Positions 9,052-16,241 of a stretch of DNA of 64,000 bases are shown here, piece after piece (within the stretch, counting starts at the first letter, position 1; each line of letters begins with the position of its first letter). The position numbers and the translations under genes are program-made. The DNA lies in assembly GCA_937863685.1 (NCBI GenBank), contig CALMGM010000005.1:1138217-1202216 (forward strand), given 5' to 3'. The notes below the pieces were generated by a model. It was not told where the DNA came from, did not search any database, and was given only the letters and a program-made list of their open reading frames with translations. Origin of the DNA: an uncultured bacterium. GTDB lineage: Bacteria; Edwardsbacteria; AC1; EtOH8.

Positions 9052-9291
9052 ATGAATGAGGTCATAGTGTACGAAGCAGAATGGGTCGTTGGTCCCAGCT
9101 GGATCAACCTGGAAAAGAAACTTCAGGAACTGGCCGGCCGGCATAACGTGCAGATCCAGATAACCGGAAAAGAGATGAGCCTGATGTGCCAGCGGCTGGA
9201 CTACAAAATTTCAGGCCCCCGCCAAAACCTCAACTTGTTCAACAAAAAGCTGCTGGGCGAGGGCCATGTGAAATTCATCGGGGTGGGCTAA
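9052..9291 (+). CDS. Small conserved-looking protein, unknown function
   Basis: 79 residues, no signal peptide or membrane segment. The alternation of strand-like and helix-like parts (EVIVYEAEWVV, then WINLEKKLQELAGRHNVQIQITG, then a helix) suggests a small ferredoxin-like alpha/beta fold, but I recognise no family. It has no strong ribosome site. It ends 4 bases from the convergent bactofilin gene. Confidence 0.5.
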   Translation: MNEVIVYEAEWVVGPSWINLEKKLQELAGRHNVQIQITGKEMSLMCQRLDYKISGPRQNLNLFNKKLLGEGHVKFIGVG

Positions 9292-9295
9292 AAGA

Positions 9296-9658
9296 TCATT
9301 TGCCGGGTTCGTTCTGGCCGGTCATCTTGGACATGCCGTCGAAGAACACGTCGTTGTCGATTATGATCCCCCGGCTTTTGATGTCGCCCATCATTACCGA
9401 GCCGCTCTGCAATTCGACCTTGCTGGCGGCTGTTATATTTCCCTCCACCTTTCCGCCAATTATGGCATCCTTGACCTTGACCTCGGCCTTCACCAGGCCG
9501 CCCTTGCCGACCACCAGGGTCCCGCCGGTCTCCAAGTGACCTTCGAATTCCCCATCGATCCGGATCCCGGATTCGGCCTTCAATGTTCCGTTCCACTTGG
9601 TATCCTTGGCCAGGGTGGTGCTGAGCGGCCCGCCGCCGATCTCTACTTTTTTATCCAT
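9296..9658 (-). CDS. Bactofilin (polymer-forming cytoskeletal protein)
   Basis: 120 residues made almost entirely of a bactofilin (DUF583) beta-helix: short repeated strands such as IRIDGEFEGHLETGGTLVVGK and AIIGGKVEGNI. Bactofilins self-assemble without nucleotide into filaments that position cell-wall and morphogenesis proteins at the membrane. The disordered N-terminus (MDKKVEIGGGPLST) is usual. It lies 45 bases downstream of the 5S-like carboxyltransferase gene on the same strand, so it could be cotranscribed, though no functional link is evident. Confidence 0.9.
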   Translation of the reverse strand: MDKKVEIGGGPLSTTLAKDTKWNGTLKAESGIRIDGEFEGHLETGGTLVVGKGGLVKAEVKVKDAIIGGKVEGNITAASKVELQSGSVMMGDIKSRGIIIDNDVFFDGMSKMTGQNEPGK

Positions 9659-9703
9659 ATTTCTTTCCTTTTTATTGGGACACGGCAGGCCGTGTCCTTT
9701 CAG

Positions 9704-11221
9704 TTATTCTATCTCGGTTATGCCCACATCGTAATCCTCGCCGTTGACCCGCATCACGAAACGGCGGTGGGGATGGCCGTCGGGAGCGGGCACCCCGGCC
9801 TTCAATGATTCCTGGCGGGCCTTCTTCTTCAGGGGGTCCTGCTGGACGGCAAAATATTCCTTGGCCACCGCCGGGTACAGGGCGTAGGACAGGATATCCT
9901 CCTCCTTGTCGGAGATGCCCTTCATCTCCTGCTTGCATTTCTCCCATTCCGGGGCGATATGATCGGCCGGGCGGTCGGTGATGGGCTTTTCGTCGCCGAT
10001 GGCCTTTTTCATCACGGCCGGGTCGATGGGGGCCGGGGTCTTTCCGTATAATCCCCGGCAAAGGTCCTTGACTTCCTGGATTATCATCTTGTATCTTTCC
10101 CCGCCCAGGACGTTGAAGGTGGCCTGGGTGCCTACGATCTGCGAAGTGGGGGTCACCAGCGGAACGTAGCCCAGCTCGGCCCGCACCTTGGGGATCTCCT
10201 TGAGCACCGCCTCGAACTTGTCCGAGGCATTCTGCTTTTCCAGCTGGGACACCATGTTGGTCAGCATTCCGCCCGGCACCTGGTAGACCAGGGCCCGGAC
10301 ATCCACCCGCTCGGCCACCGGAGTGATCAGGTGCTGGTAGGCGCTGTCCTTGATCTCCTGAAAATACTCGGCGATCTCCAGGAAATGCGATCTGTCAACC
10401 GTAAGTCCGAACCCGCTGTTGTTCAGCATCTCCACCATGGTCTCGGTGGGCGGCTGGCTGGTGCCGGAGCCGAAGGGGGATATGGCACAGTCCAGTATAT
10501 CGGCGCCGGCCTGGGCGGCGGCAAAGTAGGAGGTGGGGGCCATCCCGGTGGTGCAGTGGGAGTGCAGGCATACCGGCAGTCCCACCTCGCTCTTCAGCTT
10601 GCCCACCAGCTCTTTGGCCGAGGCCGGCGAGATCAGCCCGGCCATGTCCTTGATGGTGATGATGTCGCAGCCCAGGTCCTTAAGGTCCCGGGCGAATTTC
10701 ACGAAGCCGTCAATGGAATGCACCGGGCTCAGGGTATAGCTGATGGCCCCCTGGACGGTGGCCCCGGTCTTCTTGGCGGTGACGATGGCCCTTTCCATGT
10801 TGCGGATGTCGTTCAGGGCGTCGAACACCCGGAAGACATCGATCCCCAGCTCGGCGGCCTTTTTTATGAAATGTTCCAGGATATCGTCGGCGTAATGCTT
10901 GTAGCCCACCAGGTTCTGTCCCCGCAGCAGCATCTGGAGTTTGGTCTTCTTGGTGTGCTTCTTGAATATCCGGATGCGGTCCCAGGGATTCTCGTCCAGA
11001 AAGCGCAGCATGGTGTCGAAGGTGGCGCCGCCCCACATCTCGAAGGACCAGTAGCCCACCTGGTCCATCTTCTCGATCATAGGGATCATGTCCTCGGTGC
11101 GCATCCGGGTGGCGATCAGGCTTTGGTGGGCGTCCCGGAAGGCGGTCTCGGTGATATTGACGGTGTGTTTTTCCTGCCAGTCCTTTTGTATATCGGGTCT
11201 GGTTTCCGGTTTCTTGGGCAT
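9704..11221 (-). CDS. Pyruvate/oxaloacetate carboxyltransferase subunit (transcarboxylase 5S-like)
   Basis: 505 residues, the length I recall for the 5S subunit of propionibacterial transcarboxylase. The TIM-barrel carboxyltransferase signatures are ETAFRDAHQSL (metal Asp), LRGQNLVGY, DIITIKDMAG (the lysine that is carbamylated in this family) and LHSHCTTGMA (metal-binding HxH). The C-terminus matches the carrier-docking region and carries no biotinyl domain; the carrier is the next gene upstream. With the 12S- and 1.3S-like genes it would move CO2 between methylmalonyl-CoA and pyruvate, giving propionyl-CoA and oxaloacetate. Alternative: the carboxyltransferase subunit of a two-part pyruvate carboxylase or oxaloacetate decarboxylase; no OadB or biotin carboxylase is nearby. 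Confidence 0.88.
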   Translation of the reverse strand: MPKKPETRPDIQKDWQEKHTVNITETAFRDAHQSLIATRMRTEDMIPMIEKMDQVGYWSFEMWGGATFDTMLRFLDENPWDRIRIFKKHTKKTKLQMLLRGQNLVGYKHYADDILEHFIKKAAELGIDVFRVFDALNDIRNMERAIVTAKKTGATVQGAISYTLSPVHSIDGFVKFARDLKDLGCDIITIKDMAGLISPASAKELVGKLKSEVGLPVCLHSHCTTGMAPTSYFAAAQAGADILDCAISPFGSGTSQPPTETMVEMLNNSGFGLTVDRSHFLEIAEYFQEIKDSAYQHLITPVAERVDVRALVYQVPGGMLTNMVSQLEKQNASDKFEAVLKEIPKVRAELGYVPLVTPTSQIVGTQATFNVLGGERYKMIIQEVKDLCRGLYGKTPAPIDPAVMKKAIGDEKPITDRPADHIAPEWEKCKQEMKGISDKEEDILSYALYPAVAKEYFAVQQDPLKKKARQESLKAGVPAPDGHPHRRFVMRVNGEDYDVGITEIE

Positions 11222-11258
11222 TTTAACTACCTCTTGAAAATTACGGGATTGCAGCAGA

Positions 11259-11642
11259 TCAGGCCAGCACCACCAATACTTCCCCGGAGCTGACAGTCTG
11301 CCTTTCCGCGACCCTGATCTCCGAGACCTTGCCGGCCAGATGGGAGGATATGGCGGTCTCCATCTTCATGGCCTCCAGCTTGAGCAGCACATCGCCCTCC
11401 TTGACCTCCTGGCCCACCTGGCACATGATCTTGATGACGGTGCCGGTCATGGGGGCCTGGACCGCCTTCTGTCCGGCGGCCACCGCCGCCGGGGCGGCTT
11501 GGGCGCTGGGGGCGGGCGGCGGCGCCGCCACCACCACGGTCCGGGGAGCGGCCGGCGCCGGCAGGGCGGATCTTTTGCCGACCTCTTCGACCTCGACCTC
11601 ATAAGCCTTGTTGTTGACCTTGACGATATACTTGCGAGACAT
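11259..11642 (-). CDS. Biotin carboxyl carrier protein (transcarboxylase 1.3S-like)
   Basis: 127 residues: an N-terminal strand segment (KYIVKVNNKAYEVEVEEV), an Ala/Pro-rich flexible linker (about 25-60), then a biotinyl/lipoyl domain with the biotin motif EAMKMETA; Lys about 93 carries biotin. The layout and size match the 1.3S carrier of transcarboxylase and the carriers of Na+-pumping decarboxylases. It shuttles the carboxyl group between the two carboxyltransferase subunits encoded on either side. Only 37 bases separate it from the 5S-like gene. Confidence 0.93.
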   Translation of the reverse strand: MSRKYIVKVNNKAYEVEVEEVGKRSALPAPAAPRTVVVAAPPPAPSAQAAPAAVAAGQKAVQAPMTGTVIKIMCQVGQEVKEGDVLLKLEAMKMETAISSHLAGKVSEIRVAERQTVSSGEVLVVLA

Positions 11643-11684
11643 AGCATCCTCTTGTTTTATTTTATAAAATTAAATTTTCTTTTT

Positions 11685-11712
11685 GTCATTCCCGACTTGA
11701 TCGGGAATCCAG
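11685..11712. repeat. Dispersed palindrome (dRS3-like), copy 1, orientation GTCAT to CCAG
   Basis: GTCATTCCCGA, loop, TCGGGAATCCAG. It abuts the stop codon of the GIY-YIG gene and is in inverted orientation to the copy at 12013. Confidence 0.8.
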
Positions 11713-11713
11713 T

Positions 11714-12001
11714 TCATGTTATCTGGCTGTACAGGTCTTTCCATTCGGGATTATTTTCTTCGATCAGGCTGATCTTCCAGTTTCGGTTCCATTTTTTTAA
11801 TTGCTTTTCTCTTTTTATGGCATATTCTACCTGGTGGTAATATTCAAAGTATACCAATAAATGAATATTATATCTTTGGGTGAAACCTTTGACCTCGCCA
11901 TTTTTGTGTTCGCATATCCGTTTGATCAGGTTGTTCGTCACTCCAATGTATAACGTTCCGTTTTTTCTGCTGGCTAAGATATAAACATAATAATTCTTCA
12001 T
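11714..12001 (-). CDS. GIY-YIG domain endonuclease (single-domain, UPF0213/YhbQ-like)
   Basis: 95 residues from the ATG at 12001 (MKNYYVYILASRKNGTLYIGV). The track's longer start at 12040 only translates the adjacent palindromic repeat. The GIY-YIG core is complete: YVYIL, then TLYIGV (the GIY and YIG strands), Arg in NLIKRICEHK, and later a helix with YAIKREKQLKKWNR; the glutamate in EYAIKREKQ fits the metal ligand. Single-domain members are poorly characterised DNA nucleases. It splits the transcarboxylase gene row and is bracketed by inverted copies of the dispersed palindrome, one at each end. It is more AT-rich than its neighbours, which suggests insertion. Confidence 0.88.
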   Translation of the reverse strand: MKNYYVYILASRKNGTLYIGVTNNLIKRICEHKNGEVKGFTQRYNIHLLVYFEYYHQVEYAIKREKQLKKWNRNWKISLIEENNPEWKDLYSQIT

Positions 12002-12012
12002 TGTAATGGTAA

Positions 12013-12039
12013 TGGATTCCCATTTGCATGGGAATGACA
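12013..12039. repeat. Dispersed palindrome (dRS3-like), copy 2, orientation inverted to copy 1
   Basis: TGGATTCCCAT, loop, ATGGGAATGACA. It lies 12 bases upstream of the GIY-YIG start; the stem base pair differs from copy 1 but is compensated. Confidence 0.8.
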
Positions 12040-12092
12040 ATGTGGCCGCTAAGTTTTGCTGTCTATTATGGTCAGTGGATCAGGTTTATATC

Positions 12093-12281
12093 CTACTTTT
12101 TCCGGTAGCCGTTCATGATCTCCTGGCGGCCGGTCAGGGCCCACAGGTTGATCCGGTTCTGCCGGACCGGCTTCAGGGAAACTATGTGGTAGCCCAGTTT
12201 GTCATCCTTCAGATACTGCCCCAGGGCGGCGGCGATGGCGGTCTGGATCTCGGGGGGGATCTTTGGTTTTTTGTTTGTCAT
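12093..12281 (-). CDS. Small biotin-carboxylase-complex subunit (OadG/MmdD C-terminus-like)
   Basis: 62 residues: PPEIQTAIAAALGQYL, then GYHIVSLKPV, then INLWALTGRQEIMNGYRKK. This pattern (helix, short strand, W-x-L-x-GRQE near the C-terminus) is shared, from memory, with the small gamma/delta/epsilon subunits that accompany biotin-dependent decarboxylases and acyl-CoA carboxylases. It has no membrane helix, unlike true OadG. It lies between the 12S-like gene and the carrier gene, so it probably helps hold that complex together. The start has no strong ribosome site. Confidence 0.6.
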   Translation of the reverse strand: MTNKKPKIPPEIQTAIAAALGQYLKDDKLGYHIVSLKPVRQNRINLWALTGRQEIMNGYRKK

Positions 12282-12320
12282 ATGCTTTTTTAATATCGAT
12301 GACCTGAGGTTCTGGCAAGT

Positions 12321-12348
12321 GTCATCCCCGGCTGGATCGGGGATCCAG
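12321..12348. repeat. Dispersed palindrome (dRS3-like), copy 3
   Basis: GTCATCCCCG, loop, CGGGGATCCAG; upstream of the small-subunit gene, in the gap to the 12S-like gene. Confidence 0.75.
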
Positions 12349-12369
12349 GGTTAATCTCTCTTCTTTTTT

Positions 12370-12396
12370 GGATTCCCGCCTTCGCGGGAATGACAG
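12370..12396. repeat. Dispersed palindrome (dRS3-like), copy 4, inverted to copy 3
   Basis: GGATTCCCGC, loop, GCGGGAATGACAG: an exact ATTCCC-N8-GGGAAT core. It forms an inverted pair with copy 3, about 20 bases apart, and ends 12 bases from the stop of the 12S-like gene. Confidence 0.8.
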
Positions 12397-12408
12397 GCAG
12401 AATAAAAT

Positions 12409-13965
12409 TTACAGCGGAATGTTGCCGTGTTTCTTGGCCGGGGATTGCTCGCGCTTGGTCTTCAATATGGCCAGGGCCGAGACGATCCTTGCCCGGGTGT
12501 CCTCGGGCGGGATCACCGCGTCCACGTAGCCCCGCTTGGCGGCCTCATAGGGGTTGGAGAACATGGTCTCGTATTCCTCTATCAGTTCCTGGCGGCGCTT
12601 GTTCTTGTCCTCGGCGGCCTCGATCTGCTTGCGGAAGATGACGTTGACCGCGCCGGAGGCGCCCATCACCGCGATCTCGCTCTGGGGCCAGGCCAGCATC
12701 AGGTCCGATCCCAGGTCCTTGTTGCACATGGCGATGTGGGCCCCGCCGTAGGATTTGCGCAAAGTGACGGTGATCTTAGGCACGGTGGCCTCGGAGTAGG
12801 CGAACAGGATCTTGGCCCCGTGGCGGATGATGCCGCCGTGCTCCTGCTGTTTGCCGGGGAGGTAGCCGGGGCAGTCCACGAAGGTCACCAGCGGGATGTT
12901 GAAGGCATCGCAGAAACGGATGAAGCGGGCGGCCTTGTCGGAGGAGTTGATGTCCAGACAGCCGGCCAGCACCTGGGGCTGGTTGGCCACGATGCCCACC
13001 GTCTGACCGTTGACCCGGCCCAGGCCCACCACGATGTTCAGGGCGTACAGCTGGTGCACCTCCAGGAAATCGCCGTTGTCCACCACCCGGGCGATGATAT
13101 CTTTTACATCGTAAGGCATCTTGGGGTTGACCGGGACGATGTCGCGCATCGCCAGGTCCGGCCCGGCGGGCTCATTGTCGGTCTCCACCGCCGGCGGGTC
13201 CTCTAAATTATTGGCCGGCAGAAGGGTGATCAGCTGGCGGACCCCGGCGAAGCAGTCCTCCTCCGATTGGTATATGAAGTGGCCGTTGCCGGAGACGGCG
13301 TTGTGGGCCTGGGCCCCGCCCAGCTCCTCCAGCCCCACGTCCTCGCCCATCACCGCCTTGATGACCTGGGGGCCGGTGATGTACATGTTGGAGACCTTGT
13401 CCACCATGAACACGAAATCGGTGATGGCCGGGGAGTAGACCGCACCCCCGGCGCAGGGGCCCAGTATCACCGAGATCTGGGGGATGACGCCGCTGGCCCG
13501 GGTGTTGCGGAAGAAGATCATGCCGTAGCCCCGCAGGGAGTCCACCCCCTCCTGGATGCGGGCCCCGCCGGAATCGTTGATGCCGATGACCGGCACGCCC
13601 ATCTTTAATGCCATGTCCTGCATCTTGACGATCTTTAAGGCGTGGGCCTCGCCCAGGGAGCCGCCGGTGACGGTGAAATCCTGGGAGAAGACGAACACCG
13701 GGCGGCCCTCGATGGTGCCGTAGCCGGTGACCACGCCGTCGGCCGGGATCTCCACCTTGTCCATGCCGAAGTTGTCGCAGCGGTGCTTGACGAAGGCGTC
13801 GAACTCCACGAAGCTCTGGGGGTCCAGCAGCAGGTCCAGGCGCTCCCGGGCCGAGAGCTTGCCCTTGTCGTGCTGTTTGGCGGCCCGCTTGCCGTCGGCG
13901 TCGCAGATGACCGCCTTTTGGTCCTCCAGGGCCTTGATTATCTGTTCAATGGTCTTTTCAGACAT
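12409..13965 (-). CDS. Acyl-CoA carboxyltransferase subunit (MmdA/PccB, transcarboxylase 12S-like)
   Basis: 518 residues with two crotonase-like halves. The N-half has GKLSARERLDLLLD and SQDFTVTGGSLGEAHALKI; the glycine-rich oxyanion parts are NDSGGARIQEGVDSLRGYG and VDCPGYLPGKQQEHGGIIRHGAK. It transfers carboxyl from methylmalonyl-CoA (or another acyl-CoA) to biotin. The same family serves propionyl-CoA carboxylase, methylmalonyl-CoA decarboxylase and transcarboxylase. Context (carrier plus 5S-like gene, no biotin carboxylase, no OadB/MmdB pump) favours transcarboxylase. It is the first gene of the row. Confidence 0.9.
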   Translation of the reverse strand: MSEKTIEQIIKALEDQKAVICDADGKRAAKQHDKGKLSARERLDLLLDPQSFVEFDAFVKHRCDNFGMDKVEIPADGVVTGYGTIEGRPVFVFSQDFTVTGGSLGEAHALKIVKMQDMALKMGVPVIGINDSGGARIQEGVDSLRGYGMIFFRNTRASGVIPQISVILGPCAGGAVYSPAITDFVFMVDKVSNMYITGPQVIKAVMGEDVGLEELGGAQAHNAVSGNGHFIYQSEEDCFAGVRQLITLLPANNLEDPPAVETDNEPAGPDLAMRDIVPVNPKMPYDVKDIIARVVDNGDFLEVHQLYALNIVVGLGRVNGQTVGIVANQPQVLAGCLDINSSDKAARFIRFCDAFNIPLVTFVDCPGYLPGKQQEHGGIIRHGAKILFAYSEATVPKITVTLRKSYGGAHIAMCNKDLGSDLMLAWPQSEIAVMGASGAVNVIFRKQIEAAEDKNKRRQELIEEYETMFSNPYEAAKRGYVDAVIPPEDTRARIVSALAILKTKREQSPAKKHGNIPL

Positions 13966-14002
13966 TTTGATAAACCTTTTTATATTTTTAGTTTGTTGTT
14001 TC

Positions 14003-14127
14003 TGACCTCACCCCTGCCCACTTTCGTTTGTAGTTATAAATTGCCATACTCAGTGCAGGCTCTCTCCAAATAAATTTGGCGAGGGGTTTTAGTCTCCCCT
14101 AATAAAGGGAGGAACGGAGGGGTGTCT
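14003..14127. repeat. Left inverted repeat of the TcmP island (~120 bp)
   Basis: Reads TGACCTCACCCCTGCCC, a variable part, then CAGGCTCTCTCC, TTTGGCGAGGGGTTTT, GTCTCCCCTAA and GGAGGGGTGTCTT. The reverse complement of 16122-16241 follows it block by block, with mismatches and small gaps. It contains internal palindromes. Confidence 0.75.
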
Positions 14128-14219
14128 TGCACCTGTTGCCAGGCGGCTGACGGGGATCGCTTATGAAACAATCCCGTTGCCAATTAACATGGCAAGGCAT
14201 TGCAGTTATTGGGACATAA

Positions 14220-14372
14220 ATAAAGATTCATTATATATTAAAAGGTGGGGGATTTCAAGGAGAAAATGGCAGAGTAACTTATGATATTGTTGGTAAGTCA
14301 AAAGCACTAAAACAAGCTTTATCAATAAAACAAATAACCGCTTTCAATATTTTAAAAGCGGTTATTAAATAA
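14220..14372 (+). pseudogene. Unrecognised ORF fragment without a start codon
   Basis: An open frame of 50 codons reads ILKGGGFQGENGRVTYDIV and then a lysine-rich helical end before TAA. It has no ATG, GTG or TTG in frame and follows an in-frame stop, so it may be the tail of a gene cut by rearrangement. Its last third overlaps the terminator hairpin of the neighbouring operon, which makes chance possible. I do not recognise it. Confidence 0.25.
14333..14366 (-). terminator. Terminator of the tcmP-DUF5131 operon
   Basis: A perfect 12-bp stem (AATAACCGCTTT / AAAGCGGTTATT) around a 10-base loop, followed on the minus strand by a T-rich tract (TTATTTGTTTTATT). It lies about 20 bases after the DUF5131 stop. 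Confidence 0.8.
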
Positions 14373-14384
14373 GATTAGTTAGAC

Positions 14385-15110
14385 TCAATTCGCTGCTTTA
14401 TATTGCTTAGGCATTTGGTCCCATACTTTTCCATCAAGTAAACGCCCTGCTTTTTTCTTATTGAATCCACCCCATTGTTTAAAGAAAAAAGGCACCCGCG
14501 ATTTAAGACATTGATCCCGAATTTCTTCAACCCATGCAGGGTCAATCGCCCTGGCCCCCGGGCCGGATTCCCCCCCGGCAATAACCCAATCTATTCCTTT
14601 GAGTTCCAGCTTGCCAAGGTTTCCCAGCAAAGGTTCACATGAAAGAAATTTCACTTTCGCTCCACAGCGTTTTAACAACTCAATACGATTTTTATAATCT
14701 CTTGTTTCCACACTAACCCCCATCCATGCATTGTCTGGCCAGTCTATTAAAGCGTCCATTTCAATAAGGCGCTCGGCCCGCTTGGTTAAAATTTGATAAG
14801 TGTGCCAAAACGCCTTATCCATAACCCCGAACACGCGAAGAATGAATTCTGACGGGACTTTGTCGTGAAAAAGGTCGCTCATTGAATTCACGAATATCAT
14901 CTGTGGTTTTTTTAATGTCATTGGCTGCTGTAGGGAACGGCTGTGAACAGCCGTGTTGAACCCATGCTTATAATTGGGTTGCCCCATAGCCTGCAAGCGC
15001 CTGGTCATTCTTTCGGCGTAACAGTTCAGACACCCTGGGCTAATTTTGGTGCACCCGGTCACTGGGTTCCAAGTTGATTCGGTCCATTCGATTTTTGTGG
15101 CTTGTGACAT
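14385..15110 (-). CDS. DUF5131 / phage Gp37-Gp68 family three-Cys-motif protein
   Basis: 241 residues. The N-terminus is EWTESTWNPVTGCTKISPGCLNCYAERM: three cysteines spaced C-x6-C-x2-C, the three-Cys motif that recalls an iron-sulfur ligand set of radical-SAM type. Later parts match the family: FVNSMSDLFHD, then QILTKRAERL, WMGVSVE, FLSCEPLL, WVIAGGESGPGARA and WV-x-IRDQC. Members occur in phages, plasmids and genomic islands; the biochemical role is not established to my knowledge. It lies 3 bases downstream of tcmP, its usual partner, and is more AT-rich than the flanking genes. Start at ATG 15110 (MSQATKIEW). Confidence 0.85.
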   Translation of the reverse strand: MSQATKIEWTESTWNPVTGCTKISPGCLNCYAERMTRRLQAMGQPNYKHGFNTAVHSRSLQQPMTLKKPQMIFVNSMSDLFHDKVPSEFILRVFGVMDKAFWHTYQILTKRAERLIEMDALIDWPDNAWMGVSVETRDYKNRIELLKRCGAKVKFLSCEPLLGNLGKLELKGIDWVIAGGESGPGARAIDPAWVEEIRDQCLKSRVPFFFKQWGGFNKKKAGRLLDGKVWDQMPKQYKAAN

Positions 15111-15113
15111 TTT

Positions 15114-15944
15114 TTAATCAAAAATATTTGTTTGTCGGTTAACATATTTTTTTGCTTGTTTCCAAAATTTTACACCCAAAAGGCTTCTACTATAAAACGC
15201 TAAATGATATAACGGTAAGTTGTTATCATCACTTCTAATTAAAACAGTATCTTCAATTTTACAATCATGATATCGCAATTTCTTCATCTGTTTCCCAAAT
15301 TTAGTTACAAGAAAATGACCGAAAGTAATTTTATTGTTTATTTCTGCCCATTCCTTCCGCCATTCATCATCACCCAAAAACTCCGCCATTATATTGCTGT
15401 CAGGTTTTATATATTGGAATAAAAATCTATTTGCATCCATCATTGAAGGAATTAACACTAGAAAGTCAACAAACCTTTCTGATAACAGTTCTAAAGTGCT
15501 AAACTTTAAATTGCTCACTGCAAAAATATCAACAACACAAAAACATAATACTTTTTTATCTTTCGAATGTAGCGGTATCTTGGTTAGACAATTATTAACT
15601 TCATAATTTGTGTCACCATTAATTATGGTAATATTATTACTACTATATTTCTCAACTCGATGAGTTAATGCCTCTGTTTTCTTTTTGTCTTTATCGCAAA
15701 AAATGTATTTGTCAAATTTAACGGGTAGTTTTAATACTCTTAACGGCAATGCATCAATAATCTTATTCGTATCTTTAATCTTAGCCTTACCAGCACCGGA
15801 GAATAAATCAACATATACGAGACATTCCCACTTATCTCTCATGCTTTTTGTGAAAAGATCAGCATAATACTCCACATGTTTGTATTTATTTTCAGCCCAG
15901 GTTCCAACTTCAGGTGTTATTAATCCATCTTCTTCTGTTTTCAT
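15114..15944 (-). CDS. tcmP: Three-Cys-motif partner protein TcmP
   Basis: 276 residues, strongly AT-rich. The N-terminal half resembles a Rossmann methyltransferase: YVDLFSGAGKAK (SAM-loop-like), KYIFCDKDKKK (acidic second strand), INGDTN (third acidic), and CFCVVDIFAVSNLKF at the motif-IV position. The start MKTEEDGLITPEVGTWAENKYKHVEYYADLF is the typical TcmP opening. The family is named for its constant pairing with three-Cys (Gp37/Gp68) proteins, as here. A SAM-dependent role is inference; the usual N/DPPY-type catalytic motif is not obvious. It is the first gene of the operon, with its own promoter. Confidence 0.85.
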   Translation of the reverse strand: MKTEEDGLITPEVGTWAENKYKHVEYYADLFTKSMRDKWECLVYVDLFSGAGKAKIKDTNKIIDALPLRVLKLPVKFDKYIFCDKDKKKTEALTHRVEKYSSNNITIINGDTNYEVNNCLTKIPLHSKDKKVLCFCVVDIFAVSNLKFSTLELLSERFVDFLVLIPSMMDANRFLFQYIKPDSNIMAEFLGDDEWRKEWAEINNKITFGHFLVTKFGKQMKKLRYHDCKIEDTVLIRSDDNNLPLYHLAFYSRSLLGVKFWKQAKKYVNRQTNIFD

Positions 15945-15986
15945 AAACTATGTACCCTAAAAAGATGTGTTAAATATTATCTGTTC

Positions 15987-16015
15987 ATTCTACAACTTAA
16001 AACCGATAAAATCAA
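15987..16015 (-). promoter_or_regulatory. Promoter of the tcmP operon
   Basis: Minus strand: TTGATT (16010-16015), 17-bp spacer, TAGAAT (15987-15992), about 40 bases before the tcmP ATG. The island thus carries its own promoter. Confidence 0.7.
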
Positions 16016-16021
16016 GTTAAA

Positions 16022-16048
16022 AAGCCGGGCTTACGCCCGGCTTCTTTT
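16022..16048. terminator. Bidirectional-looking terminator upstream of tcmP
   Basis: AAGCCGGGC, 4-base loop, GCCCGGCTT, then TCTTTT on plus and TTTTTAAC on minus. On the minus strand it would end transcription from the M42 peptidase gene before the tcmP promoter. Confidence 0.75.
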
Positions 16049-16121
16049 ATTGGTTATAAAATTAACACGTGGTTTGCTTCACAAGAAAAGCTTCGCAGTC
16101 TTCTCGCAATGACCACCCCAA

Positions 16122-16241
16122 GATACCCCTCTAAATCTCCCCTTGTTAGGGGAGACAAAAACCCCTCGCCAGATTTATCTGGAGAGGGGCAGGCCTGCCC
16201 GCCTATGTGGGCTGAACGCAAATGGCGGGGGTGAGGTCAAC
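16122..16241. repeat. Right inverted repeat of the TcmP island (~120 bp)
   Basis: Inverted counterpart of 14003-14127 (ATACCCCTC, CTCCCC-GGGGAG stem, CCCCTCGCCAGATTTATCTGG, GGGGTGAGGTCA). It ends against the stop codon of the M42 peptidase gene. Confidence 0.75.

Noticed and set aside
11340-11840. 166-aa plus-strand ORF over the biotin carrier gene
   Set aside because: Low-complexity Gly/His/Arg-rich shadow of the carrier gene running into the repeat.
11685-12396. CRISPR array
   Set aside because: The short palindromes are irregularly spaced, alternate in orientation and enclose a gene; no regular spacers or cas genes are seen.
9704-13965. Sodium-pumping oxaloacetate or methylmalonyl-CoA decarboxylase
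   Set aside because: No OadB/MmdB multi-helix pump gene is in the row, and both a 12S-like and a 5S-like carboxyltransferase are present, which points to transcarboxylase.
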